Below are positions 47,150-57,809 of a stretch of DNA of 64,000 nucleotides, in pieces. The notes under the pieces were generated by a model. The model saw only the letters and a program-made list of their open reading frames with translations, searched no databases and had not been told where the DNA came from. Source of the stretch: Branchiostoma floridae (taxonomy: Eukaryota > Chordata > Leptocardii > Amphioxiformes > Branchiostomatidae). The position numbers and the translations under genes are program-made. The DNA is taken from the NCBI RefSeq assembly GCF_000003815.2, contig NC_049981.1, positions 3,712,699-3,776,698 of the forward strand, given 5' to 3'. Each line of letters opens with the position of its first letter. Position 1 is the first letter of the stretch.

Positions 47150-48637
47150 CAGGGTTGCAGCCAAGAACTTCAACCCTCATGCTGATGTGATTATGCCAAG
47201 ACTGAACCACGAATAGCACATAGCGGGCATTGACTGGGGTTTCTAGAAGGTTCGTCACAGGTGAGAGTGCGTTTGTGTTGCCTGTAAAAACCTGCAAGAT
47301 AAACGGATGATTCAGATTAAGGCTTCTTCAAACTGTCAGAAGTTTGCTAGTATTACCAACCAGACAACGTCGATATCTTTCGCATTTCATAAACAACGAA
47401 CAGCAATAATTGGGCTTAAGCTTAAAGCGTACCGCGATATTATACATGTAGGTGTGTAATAACCAGACGTCATCTTGAGCAAACAGACTTGATGAATAGA
47501 GGAGTGTTGTGAGGCGATATTTGCCTTGAAACGAGAGTGATAAGAGCTGGAGCAGTGTGCGCTGCTGGTAAAACAAAGAAAGTAGAAGTGTGGCACTTTG
47601 AAAGGGACATGACCCACCAACAGATACCCGTATAGACGTGGGGCAAAATCAATTATAATTTCCATACTTGTATCTACGTTACCTTGTCTGAGCCATCACT
47701 GCTGGTAAATGTCGTCCAACTGTTCCACGCTGCTCTGTACTGGAGTTTGTATGACGTCACAAACTGTTCGCCATGTTCGGTTGTGTGGTGCCCTTGAATA
47801 ACTGTACCCGTGACGCGCTTTATCTCTCCCAAATCCACCTAAAAGGCAAATATAATAATCATAGCGTTTGTTTTGTAAAGACGCGAATAGTAGCAGCTTT
47901 GCAGAACACAGGGTTTCTGAATTATACCGGTATAACAACTAATTCTACTTACACGTACAGCAAGAACTTAAATTGATCATAAGACAACGATAATATTCAT
48001 GGGGTTTTGCAATTGCAATGTATCGACATGCATAAAATTAATCAAGTTGCAGCCACGTCGCCTTTAAAGTCATAGTCTTCAAAAATCATCTATTTTGTTA
48101 AAATGTAACAAAGTTTGCTCGAGAAGGTAATGCTGAAAACAGTTGACAGCGACTGCAAGCTGTTAGTCAACATTGCACAAAGCGAAGTTATCAGTTCACG
48201 CCAAATTAAAGTCGAGTACTGCTGAACTAAAAGATTTTGCCTATTTTTTTTAAATCGGCAAACAAATTTCAATTAATACAAGTTTAACTGCCGCTGATGC
48301 TGTATTTCCAAACTTGCCCCACTACATGTCATAACACATCATGTAAGATTTTGTTTTCGATTATAACAGAGTTGCCAACATGAGTGTTGTGGTGGATAAA
48401 AAGTTAACAGGAAATACTTCTTTTTTCAAATATGCGTAAAGAAATGTTTTAATGTGTCAAAAGATATACCTACCTGCAACCATTGTCCGATTTCGTTCCC
48501 CCTGGCGGCCCACGCACCATAGCCAGCAACTCCGTTTAGGCGTCCCTGATATGGCGCAAAATCAGGATGGGACGAGGATGCAGTGATGTCACTGTCGGGT
48601 ATGGCGCCGGATTCCATTCCAAGTGGAACCTGACAGA
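47150..48637 (-). CDS. Complete F5/8 type C domain (three exons), second copy
   Basis: The exons are 48637-48474, 47838-47683 and 47291-47150 (164, 156 and 142 bp), matching 17623-19102 exactly in length. The domain is intact with both terminal Cys residues. Exon 1 carries GYGAWAARGNEIG, close to the 18939 copy and unlike 216-379. Exon 3 carries NLLETPVNARYVLF, where the other copy has NLLDNPINARYVLF. Upstream on the strand is a second, more diverged F5/8C domain (50651-49260) in compatible phase, so this gene may have two consecutive F5/8C domains. Confidence 0.9.
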
Positions 48638-49259
48638 CTGGGGGAAAACAAATTATGTTCCAGGTTGTTTGAAATGTCCTTGGGTGGTGGGGGTCTGTAG
48701 TATCCTGTTTGCGACTGATTGTGATATTTTGCATTAAGCTTTTCCAAAAAAATAACCATTGCAAAAAGAACATTCGAAAACCTATAGTCAAGTCCCTTGA
48801 CCAGCCATGGATTTCATATTGGTTTTCACTCAGAGATTTAGCTGCCAGGGTTCTAGATTGTTTTCTGTAATACTCAGAACTGATGTGTGGTAGGCATAAA
48901 TAATAGCATAGTTTTGAAGACTTTCGGTAACGTCATCAAAGCAGATTTTGAGCCTGGGCAGAAACCAGACAATAGGGGGAATTTTAATTTATTAGCACTG
49001 GACTTGAAATTGAATCCCCTACACTTGTGTTCAAAGATCACGATTGTAGTTTACACCTGAGAAGATATCGTGTACGCAGAATTAGGCCACATATATTAAG
49101 GTTGACGCAGACTGATTTTGAAGTGGAATTATCTCCATGCAACACACATGTATAAAACACCGAGTTTCCTTTTTCAATGTTTCCTTTCTACAATGATTGC
49201 GGAAAAGACTAAATTAAAAACTAGAATGTCATGCCCATCGTATCCGAATTGACACCTAC
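48638..49259. other. Intron with flank repeat
   Basis: The flank repeat at 48740-49045 stops where the LINE target sequence would follow. The rest is unique. The LINE is absent here. Confidence 0.55.
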
Positions 49260-50651
49260 TGGTGTTACAGCCCAAAATCTCCACCCTCATGGTGACGTGC
49301 CATGTCCAGGACTGAACCACAAAACGCACATAACGGGCATCAACTGGGTTGTCCAGTAGATTAGTGACAATGGTGTTCCTGTCGGCGTTGCCAGGAAAGA
49401 CCTGAAGGGTAAATGGATGATTTAGACGGGGTTGCTTTCTACACTATTCTATTCAGCTCTATATTTTCATCAGTAGAAATTACCGACCAGTCGACTTCCA
49501 TTCCGTTCGAGGGTAACAATATCAACTGCACAGAATAAGCTAGCTAATGAATCAAAACTGATCTGCTATAGATTGTAAGGAGTGTCTGTGAGAGGGGCTT
49601 GAGATCTAGTGATATTGGCACAGAGCACTGGAAGGACTTTGCCAATGACAGATGCGGTTGGAGATTCATACTGCGAAGACAATTAAAATACGGAGAACCT
49701 AGACTGATGAACACCACGGAAGAAACCCACATTCGGAAGAGAGAACTTAGCAACAGACCTGAGTCACCTTACACATGTGTCTCATGTTCAATCCATGTTA
49801 CTTCCCGGTATTTTGATAATAGAGTTATAATATAATAGAGAAATAAGAAAAAAAATATTTAGATTGATAGTACAATTTCTCAATAAGAACACACAATTCA
49901 GCGACTGCGAGTAGCTCAATTCAAATAAACCATTATTATTATTGATAATTCAATTTTCAATATACCACTTCTGAACCATTCCTGCCGGCATATGTCGTCC
50001 AACCAATCCGATCTGTGCTGTACTCAAGTTTGTATGACGTCACCCACTGATTGGCAGCAGGCTGACCCTGAATAAGGGTGCCGGTGACTTGCTTCATTTC
50101 CCCTAAATCCACCTGGAAGGCAATTATTGTTTTCACCATAGAATGTATGATGATCAATTTTGCAGGGATCACTATCTCTTGTAAGCTAAAACTAGGAAAA
50201 GATTTTACAGTGATATATTTCAAATGCACAAAATTCACAGTCCAAAGATAGCAACCACGAAACCATTTTCCTGACCGTCATTTGGTGCCTCAGGCTAGTG
50301 TTGGGTAATTGAGTCCAATCACACTCCCTGGTAATGGAAACTTAGGAGTTACCAAAACGTCGGCCAAGTAAATCTTTTCACCGTTGTCTTGAATGAACAT
50401 CTAAATCCCTATGACTTACAAACCTGATGAACGTATCGACAGGAACAGAACAAGGTTGTTAAATGTATGAAGATACATGCTTACCTGCAGCCATTGTCCG
50501 ATGTTGGTATACTTAGCTATCCAGGCACCTGCACCAGCAACTCCGTTTAACCGCCCGCGGTAAGGCTCATAGTCAGGACCCAAAAACGAGGATGCAGTGA
50601 TGCTGTCATCAGGTATGTCACCAGATTCCATCCCAAGACGATCACTACAGG
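49260..50651 (-). CDS. Diverged F5/8 type C domain (three exons)
   Basis: The exons are 50651-50485 (167 bp), 50112-49966 (147 bp) and 49401-49260 (142 bp), all with GT-AG borders and the same phases as the other F5/8C copies. Motifs are LGMESGDIPDDSITASS, YRGRLNGVAGAGAW and GQWLQ; VDLGEMKQVTGTLIQGQ and WVTSYKLEYS; then NLLDNPVDARYVRFVVQSW and MRVEILGC. It is clearly older than the other copies. Its intron sequences are unrelated to theirs. Preceding exons were not found: the region above 50651 turns into transposon remnants. Confidence 0.9.
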
Positions 50652-50699
50652 CTGGAAGTCAGGACAAGAAACAATAAGTTTGATGTCCGTGAAAAGTCA

Positions 50700-51180
50700 C
50701 GAACTTGTTTTTTGCATTCGATCGTGTCGATCACCTCCCAGCGTTTACCTGCCTGATCAAGCTGGGTCTTCGACCCTCACTCACGCGGTGGATTTACAGC
50801 TTCCTAACCGACCGGAAACAAAGAGTCATCGACACCCTGATATTTCTCGCCATTAATAACAACGCCAGTGTAGACGACTTAGCAAGAAGATGGAAATTTG
50901 TAGATGACCTTATTCTAGCAGAAAGCCAACGTCAACGAAACCTCCCATCTCCAAACTGACCATGACAATCTCGACACCTGGACAAAAGCTTAAAAAAATG
51001 AAACCGAACCCTAAGAAGTGCAAAGCAATGCAAGTTTACTTCTCCAAAGTCGCCCCGACGCCACCACCTTTATTCCTCGCCGGTGAACCACTGAACAAAG
51101 TCAAAGTCGTTAAATTACTTGGCTTATTTGTATTTACCGTGGCTGGCAAACACAAGTTGACCATGTAGTGAAGTCAGGTA
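50700..51180 (+). mobile_element. LINE reverse transcriptase fragment (jockey/Nimb-like)
   Basis: The translation has FAFDRVDHLPAF, then TRWIYSFLTDRKQRV, then RWKFVDDLILAE (an FVDD form of the catalytic box). After a short break comes NPKKCKAMQVYF and VKVVKLLGLFV. A stretch of RT between TDRKQRV and the FVDD region is missing, and stops interrupt it. It is a dead fragment. No target duplication was identified. Confidence 0.7.
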
Positions 51181-51984
51181 TGAATAGAAAACTATTCCTG
51201 CTCCGACAGCTATGACACCTTTCTCAAGAAGATCTTCTCACCTGTTATAAGACCTTGGTCGTAAAAAGACCAAAGTGATATTTTTGAGGTCAAATTTGTA
51301 TTCGGCATGTGCCAAAACCTTTGTATACTAAGTTTTTCCCTTGTATCTTGTATGAATGCGGATAGATTGTAATCTTGCATATTCAATTAGCTGATACAAG
51401 AAACTACGCATAATTTTCAGGCCTTTGAACGGCCATAAGTCTCTTACGGTATGTCCGATTTTGTTGAAATAAAAACCATTCTATTTCTTTCACTAAGACC
51501 TAGCCAATGATATCAAGTTTGAAAAGCTATGAAGAGCTTGAAATTTTTGTGTAATTTGAGACATCTACTTTGACCTTGAATTTCGGTGGACAAAAAGCAA
51601 CATTTGATAGGAAAGTATGTAAGATTATGAAAATAGAACTACATAACAAATAAAATTGATGGCTATTTTTTGGAAAATATTATTTTGAAATTTTGCTCAG
51701 CCACCGTTGTATACTACCTTAAGTAATAATGTGATGTATCTTGTGATATTGTATTAATCTGATAACTGATGTTGGCTTGGAATCCCAATTAGTGAACTCA
51801 TAGCGTTTGGGCGAAATATTTATAATTATCCTTTATGGTATTGTGCACTTTTTCGTGATTTTGCAGTATGTACCATATAGGTTAGTTATTGATTGTTGAG
51901 CAGCACTAGCTATTTTACTGTATATCGACGTGCAATATTCTTCATGTGCAATATTTGTAATCATCATTTACTATATTAGGTTTT
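51181..51984. other. AT-rich non-coding stretch
   Basis: No gene or repeat is recognised. Confidence 0.45.
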
Positions 51985-52439
51985 TTTGATTTATTGATTT
52001 AGGCCGACGTGATCAAACATGTTCGCACATGTTGACACACGACGGGGTTATACCGCCCCTTACGGGGTGACATACCCTTTCGTATGGCTAATTACAAGAC
52101 GGGGATGCGCCAGGTCTACCGCCCGGGTGAATGATGTAGATCACCATGTGGCTGATACGAGACAGAGGTCGCCAGGCCTCCATCCGGGTGATTTGAAGTG
52201 AATCACCAACTCCCGACAGAAGGATTTGCACCAACGCACACCGCACTATCGCACGTGTGGGGGTTCTTTAACGTGCATGGGGTATGGCTCTCCCCATACA
52301 CGGGACCTCCATTTAACGTCCTATCCGAGGGACGACCCATATTTTCACTTGAGTAGTGGAAAGTCGTGTAAAGTGCCTTTCCCAAGGGCACAAGACCGGC
52401 AACACGGCAGGCGGATTCGAACCGGCGACCTCTCGGTAT
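51985..52439 (-). mobile_element. SINE with tRNA-type B box, copy 1
   Basis: An 11-bp direct repeat tattaggtttt flanks it (51974-51984 and 52440-52450). On the minus strand it starts at the tRNA-like B box ggttcgaatcc (52423-52413) and ends in an A- and T-rich tail near 51985. No A box is visible, so the 5' end may be truncated. A long conserved body shared with 53657-54129 (landmarks tcaccaactccc and gggacctccattta on plus) marks one family. Confidence 0.75.
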
Positions 52440-52450
52440 TATTAGGTTTT

Positions 52451-52900
52451 AATCTTATTGTAAATAATAGATTGCAAGGATTTCTCACTTTTTCAACCCT
52501 TTACACTGTGTAGTAGTGCGTATGATCATTGTATCCATGTAAATATTCACCATGATTCAGTCTTACGACTACATAGAGTGATGTGCTGTTTGTGATATCA
52601 ATAAACCATTCATTATTATAACTTAAACAAAAAAAAAGGAAAATGTCGATGAATTCTAACAATTATTCTTGGGGAGATTAATATAAGTTACATTCTACAT
52701 CAAAGGTATTGTTACAATGCATCTTCTTTGACATATTTAAAACAGCCCATTTTAAATTTGAATGAAAAAATAGCACCTGCTTTTAGGGACAAATACACAA
52801 CAACGAAAGAAGGGCCCAACTTACACAATATCATATCTCATAGAAAAATACGAAGGCTAACATATTAGTAACATTTTTATATAAAGTTGGATTCTAAAGT
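52451..52900. other. AT-rich non-coding stretch
   Basis: No gene or repeat is recognised. Confidence 0.4.
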
Positions 52901-52930
52901 TAAATGCTAAACTTTCTTCCGACACAAAAG

Positions 52931-52985
52931 TATACAAGGATCAAATTTTCAATGACCATTGTCACATTCTTCAGGATCAATACTG
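52931..52985 (-). ncRNA. Hammerhead-ribozyme-like motif of a Penelope-like element
   Basis: On the minus strand, ctgaaga (52974-52968) is followed by a stem with the core tgac/gtca and a 4-nt loop, then gaaa (52950-52947). The flanks gatc and gtat can pair with gatc and gtatac on the other side to give a stem I. This is the CUGANGA, stem II, GAAA plan of type I hammerheads with a minimal stem III. It lies some 60 nt after the stop of an endonuclease-like frame, where Penelope-like elements carry such ribozymes. Activity is not shown. Confidence 0.4.
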
Positions 52986-53034
52986 ATAACCAATCCGAAC
53001 GAAAAGTCGCGAGACTTATAGGCACGTGATCTTA

Positions 53035-53304
53035 TCAACACGTGATCTTGCGGATGCCTTTGAATAATTGGTCAAACGTGCTAGGAAGTCTATAACGCCC
53101 ACCGTCTTTGTTCAGTGATGGCTGGAGTGCCCTGATGTATATGGCCTCCTTCACACCTCTTACAAAGTAGACCAGTTTTCCAGTAGGATTTGTAATGACT
53201 CGACAAAATCTTGGATCTTGGATCGCATGACCAGGCAATCTACCCTCTGCCAACTTGCGCACCCGTTGCGCTTTTTGATCGGAAGTGTTTTTCGACTTGT
53301 CCAT
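53035..53304 (-). mobile_element. Penelope-like element, C-terminal GIY-YIG endonuclease fragment
   Basis: The frame of 89 codons ends with a stop at 53035-53037. Its C-terminal half, FVRGVKEAIYIRALQPSLNK followed by DGGRYRLPSTFDQL, resembles the end of the GIY-YIG endonuclease of Penelope-like retroelements, with the KEA and LN..GGR signature. The GIY-YIG motif itself and the reverse transcriptase are missing, so this is a 5'-truncated copy. The hammerhead-like motif lies just downstream. Confidence 0.6.
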
Positions 53305-53515
53305 TTTACATGCGGGTTAAAAGGGAAGAGTCGATTCTCACACGGAGAATTTTTTTAGATTAAACTTTCATCGGGATTCATTATATCCTTTTTGTGTTGA
53401 GGTGTCTTGAATTGGTCTATGTAGCCTAAAATGCTACCGGAAGTGCCCATTTCTCACAAGGGGTAACGCTTTATATACAAATTTGGAACGGTCCATATTT
53501 ACATGGGGGTGGTGA

Positions 53516-53565
53516 TGGAGTGAAATATGCTGTATTTTCTCCCGAGCAAATGTTTACTTTTCTAA
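53516..53565 (+). mobile_element. Solo Helentron-like 3' terminus, decayed
   Basis: The string tgaaatatgctgtattttct, then agcaaatg and finally ctaa followed by T, parallels the 3' end of R2 (13495-13536), with CTAA in place of CTAG. The hairpin has mismatches. The rest of the element is absent. Confidence 0.45.
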
Positions 53566-53656
53566 TTTCTATTTTCTTTCTACAGGGTAGGCGCGCTCAG
53601 AGCCAACATTTTACTTCTTTTGTTCAGTTTATTAAGACACTTGTGCTTATACAATG

Positions 53657-54129
53657 TTTTATTTATTTATTTGTTCAGCCGTTTCACATGACAAACAGCC
53701 AGGGCTGCCCAACTAGCCGTAGGCTATTGTCAAGGGCTAACCCTGTACATGTTCGCACATGTTCGCACACGACGGGGTTATACCGCCCCTTACGGGGTGA
53801 CACACCCATCCGGATGAATGATGTAGATCACCATGTGGCTGATACGAGACAGATGTTCGCCAGGCCTCCATCCGGGTGATTTGAAGTGAATCACCAACTC
53901 CCAACAGAAGGATTTGCACTAACGCACACCGCACCATCGCACGTGTGGGGGTTCTTTAACGTGCATGGGGTATGGCTCTTCCCATACACGGGACCTCCAT
54001 TTAATGTCCTATCCGAGGGACGACTCATTTTCCACATGAGTAAAGTGAGGAAAGTCGTGTAAAGTGCCTTTCCCAAGGGCACAAGACCGGCAACACGGCA
54101 GGCGGATTTGAACCGGCGACCTCTCCATA
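53657..54129 (-). mobile_element. SINE with tRNA-type B box, copy 2
   Basis: This is the same family as 51985-52439. The B box (54113-54103) reads ggttcaaatcc. The tail on the minus strand is (aaat)n at 53657-53672. The short direct repeat atacaat (53650-53656 and 54130-54136) is a probable target duplication. It retains a longer 3' section than copy 1. Confidence 0.75.
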
Positions 54130-54136
54130 ATACAAT

Positions 54137-55639
54137 CTTTATGTGTATAATTGCAACATGATGTTGAAAATACCCGTGCGTAATGCTGTATTTCATGGTA
54201 AATCATAGGTAGATCGAAATCTTTAAAAAGGGTGAAAGAAATTAGACTCTCTACCTACCGACCTTGAACTTTAAGATCGTAACCGAAAACACATTATTTT
54301 CATCTAGCCCTTATCTTTTTAACCACCTTGATACACCAATCAAACGGCTGATCATTTTGTACGGAAGGAATTTTCAACTTTTGTAACTGCAAACCCTGGG
54401 CTTTGTTTGAAAACTCAATGCAGTCTCACAATGCAGTAATGCGTTGGGTAAAGACTAGAAAACATAAATTCATTTAGGTTTAAATGTTGCGAATGTCTAA
54501 GTACTTTTCATTTAATCTGATATATATGATGACTAAATGTCTCATCTTATTTCACGCAGTGAACGGTATCAGTATCAGATGACTGTACATCGGTCTGACT
54601 TTTCCTTTCTTCGTGCTCGCAAAACTGAAAAGGTCATTATCTGCTGTTGGTGGTACACTCAACTTGCAAACAACATCTCAACGTATGAGTTGCCCAGAGT
54701 ACTCAGTCATAAAAAGTCGTTAATGTCTGGCTGGTGGAGACACACCCAAACCGCAGATAATTGCTCCCCTGCAACAGGTCTTGGCCTTATATGACACGAG
54801 TACTTCGTCATGGATGTTGATGTAGTTTTCTACACCTTTATGTTGACAAAAGAGACACAAAAGTACAGGCGGACAGTGGGCACCTTTTTTTATCCACAAT
54901 TGTCAGTTAGTTTAAAACGGTTTTGAGAACACCAAACCCTGCCTCTTCTAAGTTAGTGACTTTTAACATCCGACTCATGTGCTTGTATCGAACACAACCA
55001 AAAAATAATATCACACGTCAGTTAGAATTGTTTGTCTTAAAAACCCGTTTGTGTTTTACGCATGCGATGCTAATACTGTAATACTAAGAAAAAAAGATAT
55101 GCCATCAATTGACCTAAAAATCATCCGATGCGTACCAAAAATTGTTTCATATAGGATATTGGAGGTTTTTTTCAGGAATGTCTCTCCCCTGCCTCTGTTT
55201 CGATGGCTATCAGACATCTTCCTCAAAGCGTCTAACTGGAGTGTCAGATAGGAATCAAAACGTCAGCAAGTGATAGATATTAGTGGTTGTAAAAAAAGGA
55301 AACTTCGATATCCCATCCGACATTTGGTTACCGATTTCTTCGGTAAATGAACCGTAGACCTTAGACACTACTAATTAGCCGGCTCAAGTAATCGGAATTT
55401 TTCTGACAGACATATCGGTTCATATGCCTACTACACTATTATTATCAGTTCAAACTGAACATTTTCGTTTGACATGGGTCACAAAAAAACAAGTATGGTT
55501 AAACTTCATGTGCCATTAGAAAACAATGAAGCTCACGAGAAAGAAAAAAACTCGACTGGTAAAGCCTACAAGGGAGTCTTTACTGGACGTTCCTCACTCC
55601 ACCAAGGTGTAAACATTGGTACCTGTGAATACTTATATG
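54137..55639. other. Non-coding stretch
   Basis: No gene, RNA gene or repeat unit could be supported. Confidence 0.4.
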
Positions 55640-55757
55640 GGGAGGTGAAAGGCAATGGAAAGGGGGGGATAGGCTCCGCCTTCCAAAACCGTGCCTTGGA
55701 CACAGTGGATAACAACGCACTGCCCCTACGGCTTCACAAGAAGGCTACGGGATAATA
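55640..55757 (+). repeat. SINE-like block (weak)
   Basis: The segment with ggtgaaaggcaatggaaag and aagaaggctacgggataa resembles the conserved body of common short interspersed repeats. A frame of 93 codons (55474-55755) runs through it but has no recognisable domain. Confidence 0.25.
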
Positions 55758-56045
55758 ACGTTAGAGCCTACCTTTTACATGTGATGCAGAGAGAAGAATG
55801 ATACAACAGGTCAATCTGATCACAACTTCGTTCCGTGAAGCCATCGTTGTTACGGGCGGGCTCTTTATAACCCACGGGAGCAGACGCTTCCGAGCCCGTA
55901 CAATTGCTGTCTCTGGTCCGATCAACGCGCTTCTTACGTCTTTTCTTTTTGCCTCTTCAAACGTTAGATCAAGAAAAGCATAGACAAAAGCTCTCTCTGT
56001 GCACGTCAGACGCGGCGTCCCGTGTCTCTCCTAATAACGTCTGTA

Positions 56046-56700
56046 GTCAAGTCTGGCACCTGCGCAACGCCAACAGAAACATCTCTAGGTCATTAAAAAA
56101 AGGGCGTATCGACGAGAATTTTTTGGAGGGATCTTAATCAATACATTACCGACAAAACTCTGTCCTTTATGTATTCAAGCTTCTCTTACTTAGCAAACAC
56201 CTTGTTAGTCCCAGAAATCTATCGTAATTTTTCCTGGGTTCTTGTTGTTTCCAATATTTTTCTGCGATATTTTCCTGTCGTCAGGTTGTAATTACACCGT
56301 CCGTTTCTAGGTGTCGACTGGAGCTGCGTCTTTTGTACGTGGTTTATGATTCAGTTTGTTGCTTGTTGTCAAGTCTGGCACCTGCGCAACGCCAACACAA
56401 ATATCACTACGTCATAGAAACAAGGGCGTATCGACGAGAATTTTTTTGAGAGAGCTTAATCAATACACTATCAACGAAACAGCGGAGTAAAGCTACATTC
56501 TCTGTCCTTTGTGTATTCAAGCTTCTATTACTTAGCAAATACATTTTTAGTCCCTGAAATCTATTGTAATTTTAGCTGTGTTCCTGTTGTTTCCAATGTT
56601 TCTCTGTGATATTTTTCTGTCGTCAGGTTGTAATTACACCGTCCGTTTCTAGGTGTTGACACGAGCTGTGTCTTTTGTACCTGGTTTATGAGTCAGCTTG
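56046..56700. repeat. 322-bp tandem duplication
   Basis: The block starting gtcaagtctggcacctgcgc at 56046 restarts at 56368 and stays alignable to about 56700 (landmark gtaattacaccgtccgtttc), with about ten per cent differences and one insertion near 56475. Confidence 0.8.
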
Positions 56701-56899
56701 CATTATGAACGATGGAAAGGAGAAAGGTACAAAAGTCTGCCAGTCAGGTGGAAATAAGTAGTGGGGCAAAACACGTACATTTTTTCCTACCATTTCCATG
56801 CCATAACGCCATAACTATGATTTTACACATATTTGTAACTACACAGGTCCGTTAGGTAGAATATTCCTCGTAACCTGCGCAACCGCCATCCCGGTTTGT

Positions 56900-57152
56900 G
56901 TGATATGTAATGTCATATTTATCCAGATGTATGCATGGGTATTTTATGACACAAAGAAGCGTATCCTCCGTGTGGCTCATGAAATATTCAAACAAAAATT
57001 AATGTGGCGGCGCTAAGTTGTTGCAGGGGGATTTTACAACTTCTTCCCGAGGAAACATCTTACATTTGTCCAGATGCATGTATGAGGTTTTCACGATAAT
57101 GATACGATACACAGAGAAGTACGAATGGATATACTACGAATTACTATGCCAT

Positions 57153-57232
<80 letters not shown>

Positions 57233-57420
57233 CTGTTTTTTTGCGTGTGTGTGTTTGAGTTACGGATGTGATCTCTAAAAGGCAAATAAAAGTATAGGCG
57301 TTAAGTTTACAACTTCTACGCGAGTCACCATCTTATATTTCTCAAGATGTATGTCTGAGGTTTTGATAACAATGATACACAAAGTAACCCGGCTCATTAA
57401 ATATTTAAAGGCCATCCAAT
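56900..57420. repeat. Degenerate direct repeat around a (GT)n run
   Basis: Blocks with ttacaacttct, then catctta and tgaggtttt recur at about 57035-57110 and 57305-57380. Between them lies a (GT)n microsatellite at 57156-57227. Confidence 0.6.
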
Positions 57421-57593
57421 GTGGTGGCTCGTTGTTGTTACAGTGCAATTTCACGATGTCTTATCAACACTTCGTGTGTTTTTGTTTTCTTTCTTGTAAA
57501 CTTTAAGGTTGAAGAAGCTAGATGCCAGGGGTGTTTCTGCTCTTTTTGTTTGTTGCTATTATCCAACGCATGTTTTGCAACGACAGTCTTCTA

Positions 57594-57795
57594 TCGTTGC
57601 TTCTCGTCTTGTAAAGCTATAACGTCATAACCTGCAAGATGAGACACGCCCAAAAATGGAAAGGCATACTTACTAAGGCTTTTGTTACTGGATATATCGG
57701 GGATACAGATGCCCTGAATGCGGGTCCTGATGTACCCACGATAAGAAAACATTAGTGCGAGCATACGGAAGTTAGCGCCCCGGGCTTTAGTCCTG
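57594..57795 (-). CDS. Candidate exon of an unknown gene
   Basis: A minus-strand frame follows the acceptor-like ataatttcag. It reads RMLALMFSYRGYIRTRIQG, then a short polar stretch, and stops with TAG near 57591. A consensus donor, a/gtaagt, lies at 57672/57671, but an acceptor follows only about 42 nt later, too short for a usual intron. Base use is less AT-rich than the surroundings. No domain is recognised. Confidence 0.2.
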
Positions 57796-57809
57796 AAATT
57801 ATAACTCAT

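Noticed and set aside
52404-52439. A tRNA gene at the B-box sequences of the two SINE copies
   Set aside because: Only the B box is present, with no A box or cloverleaf, and both copies have target duplications, so they are SINEs.
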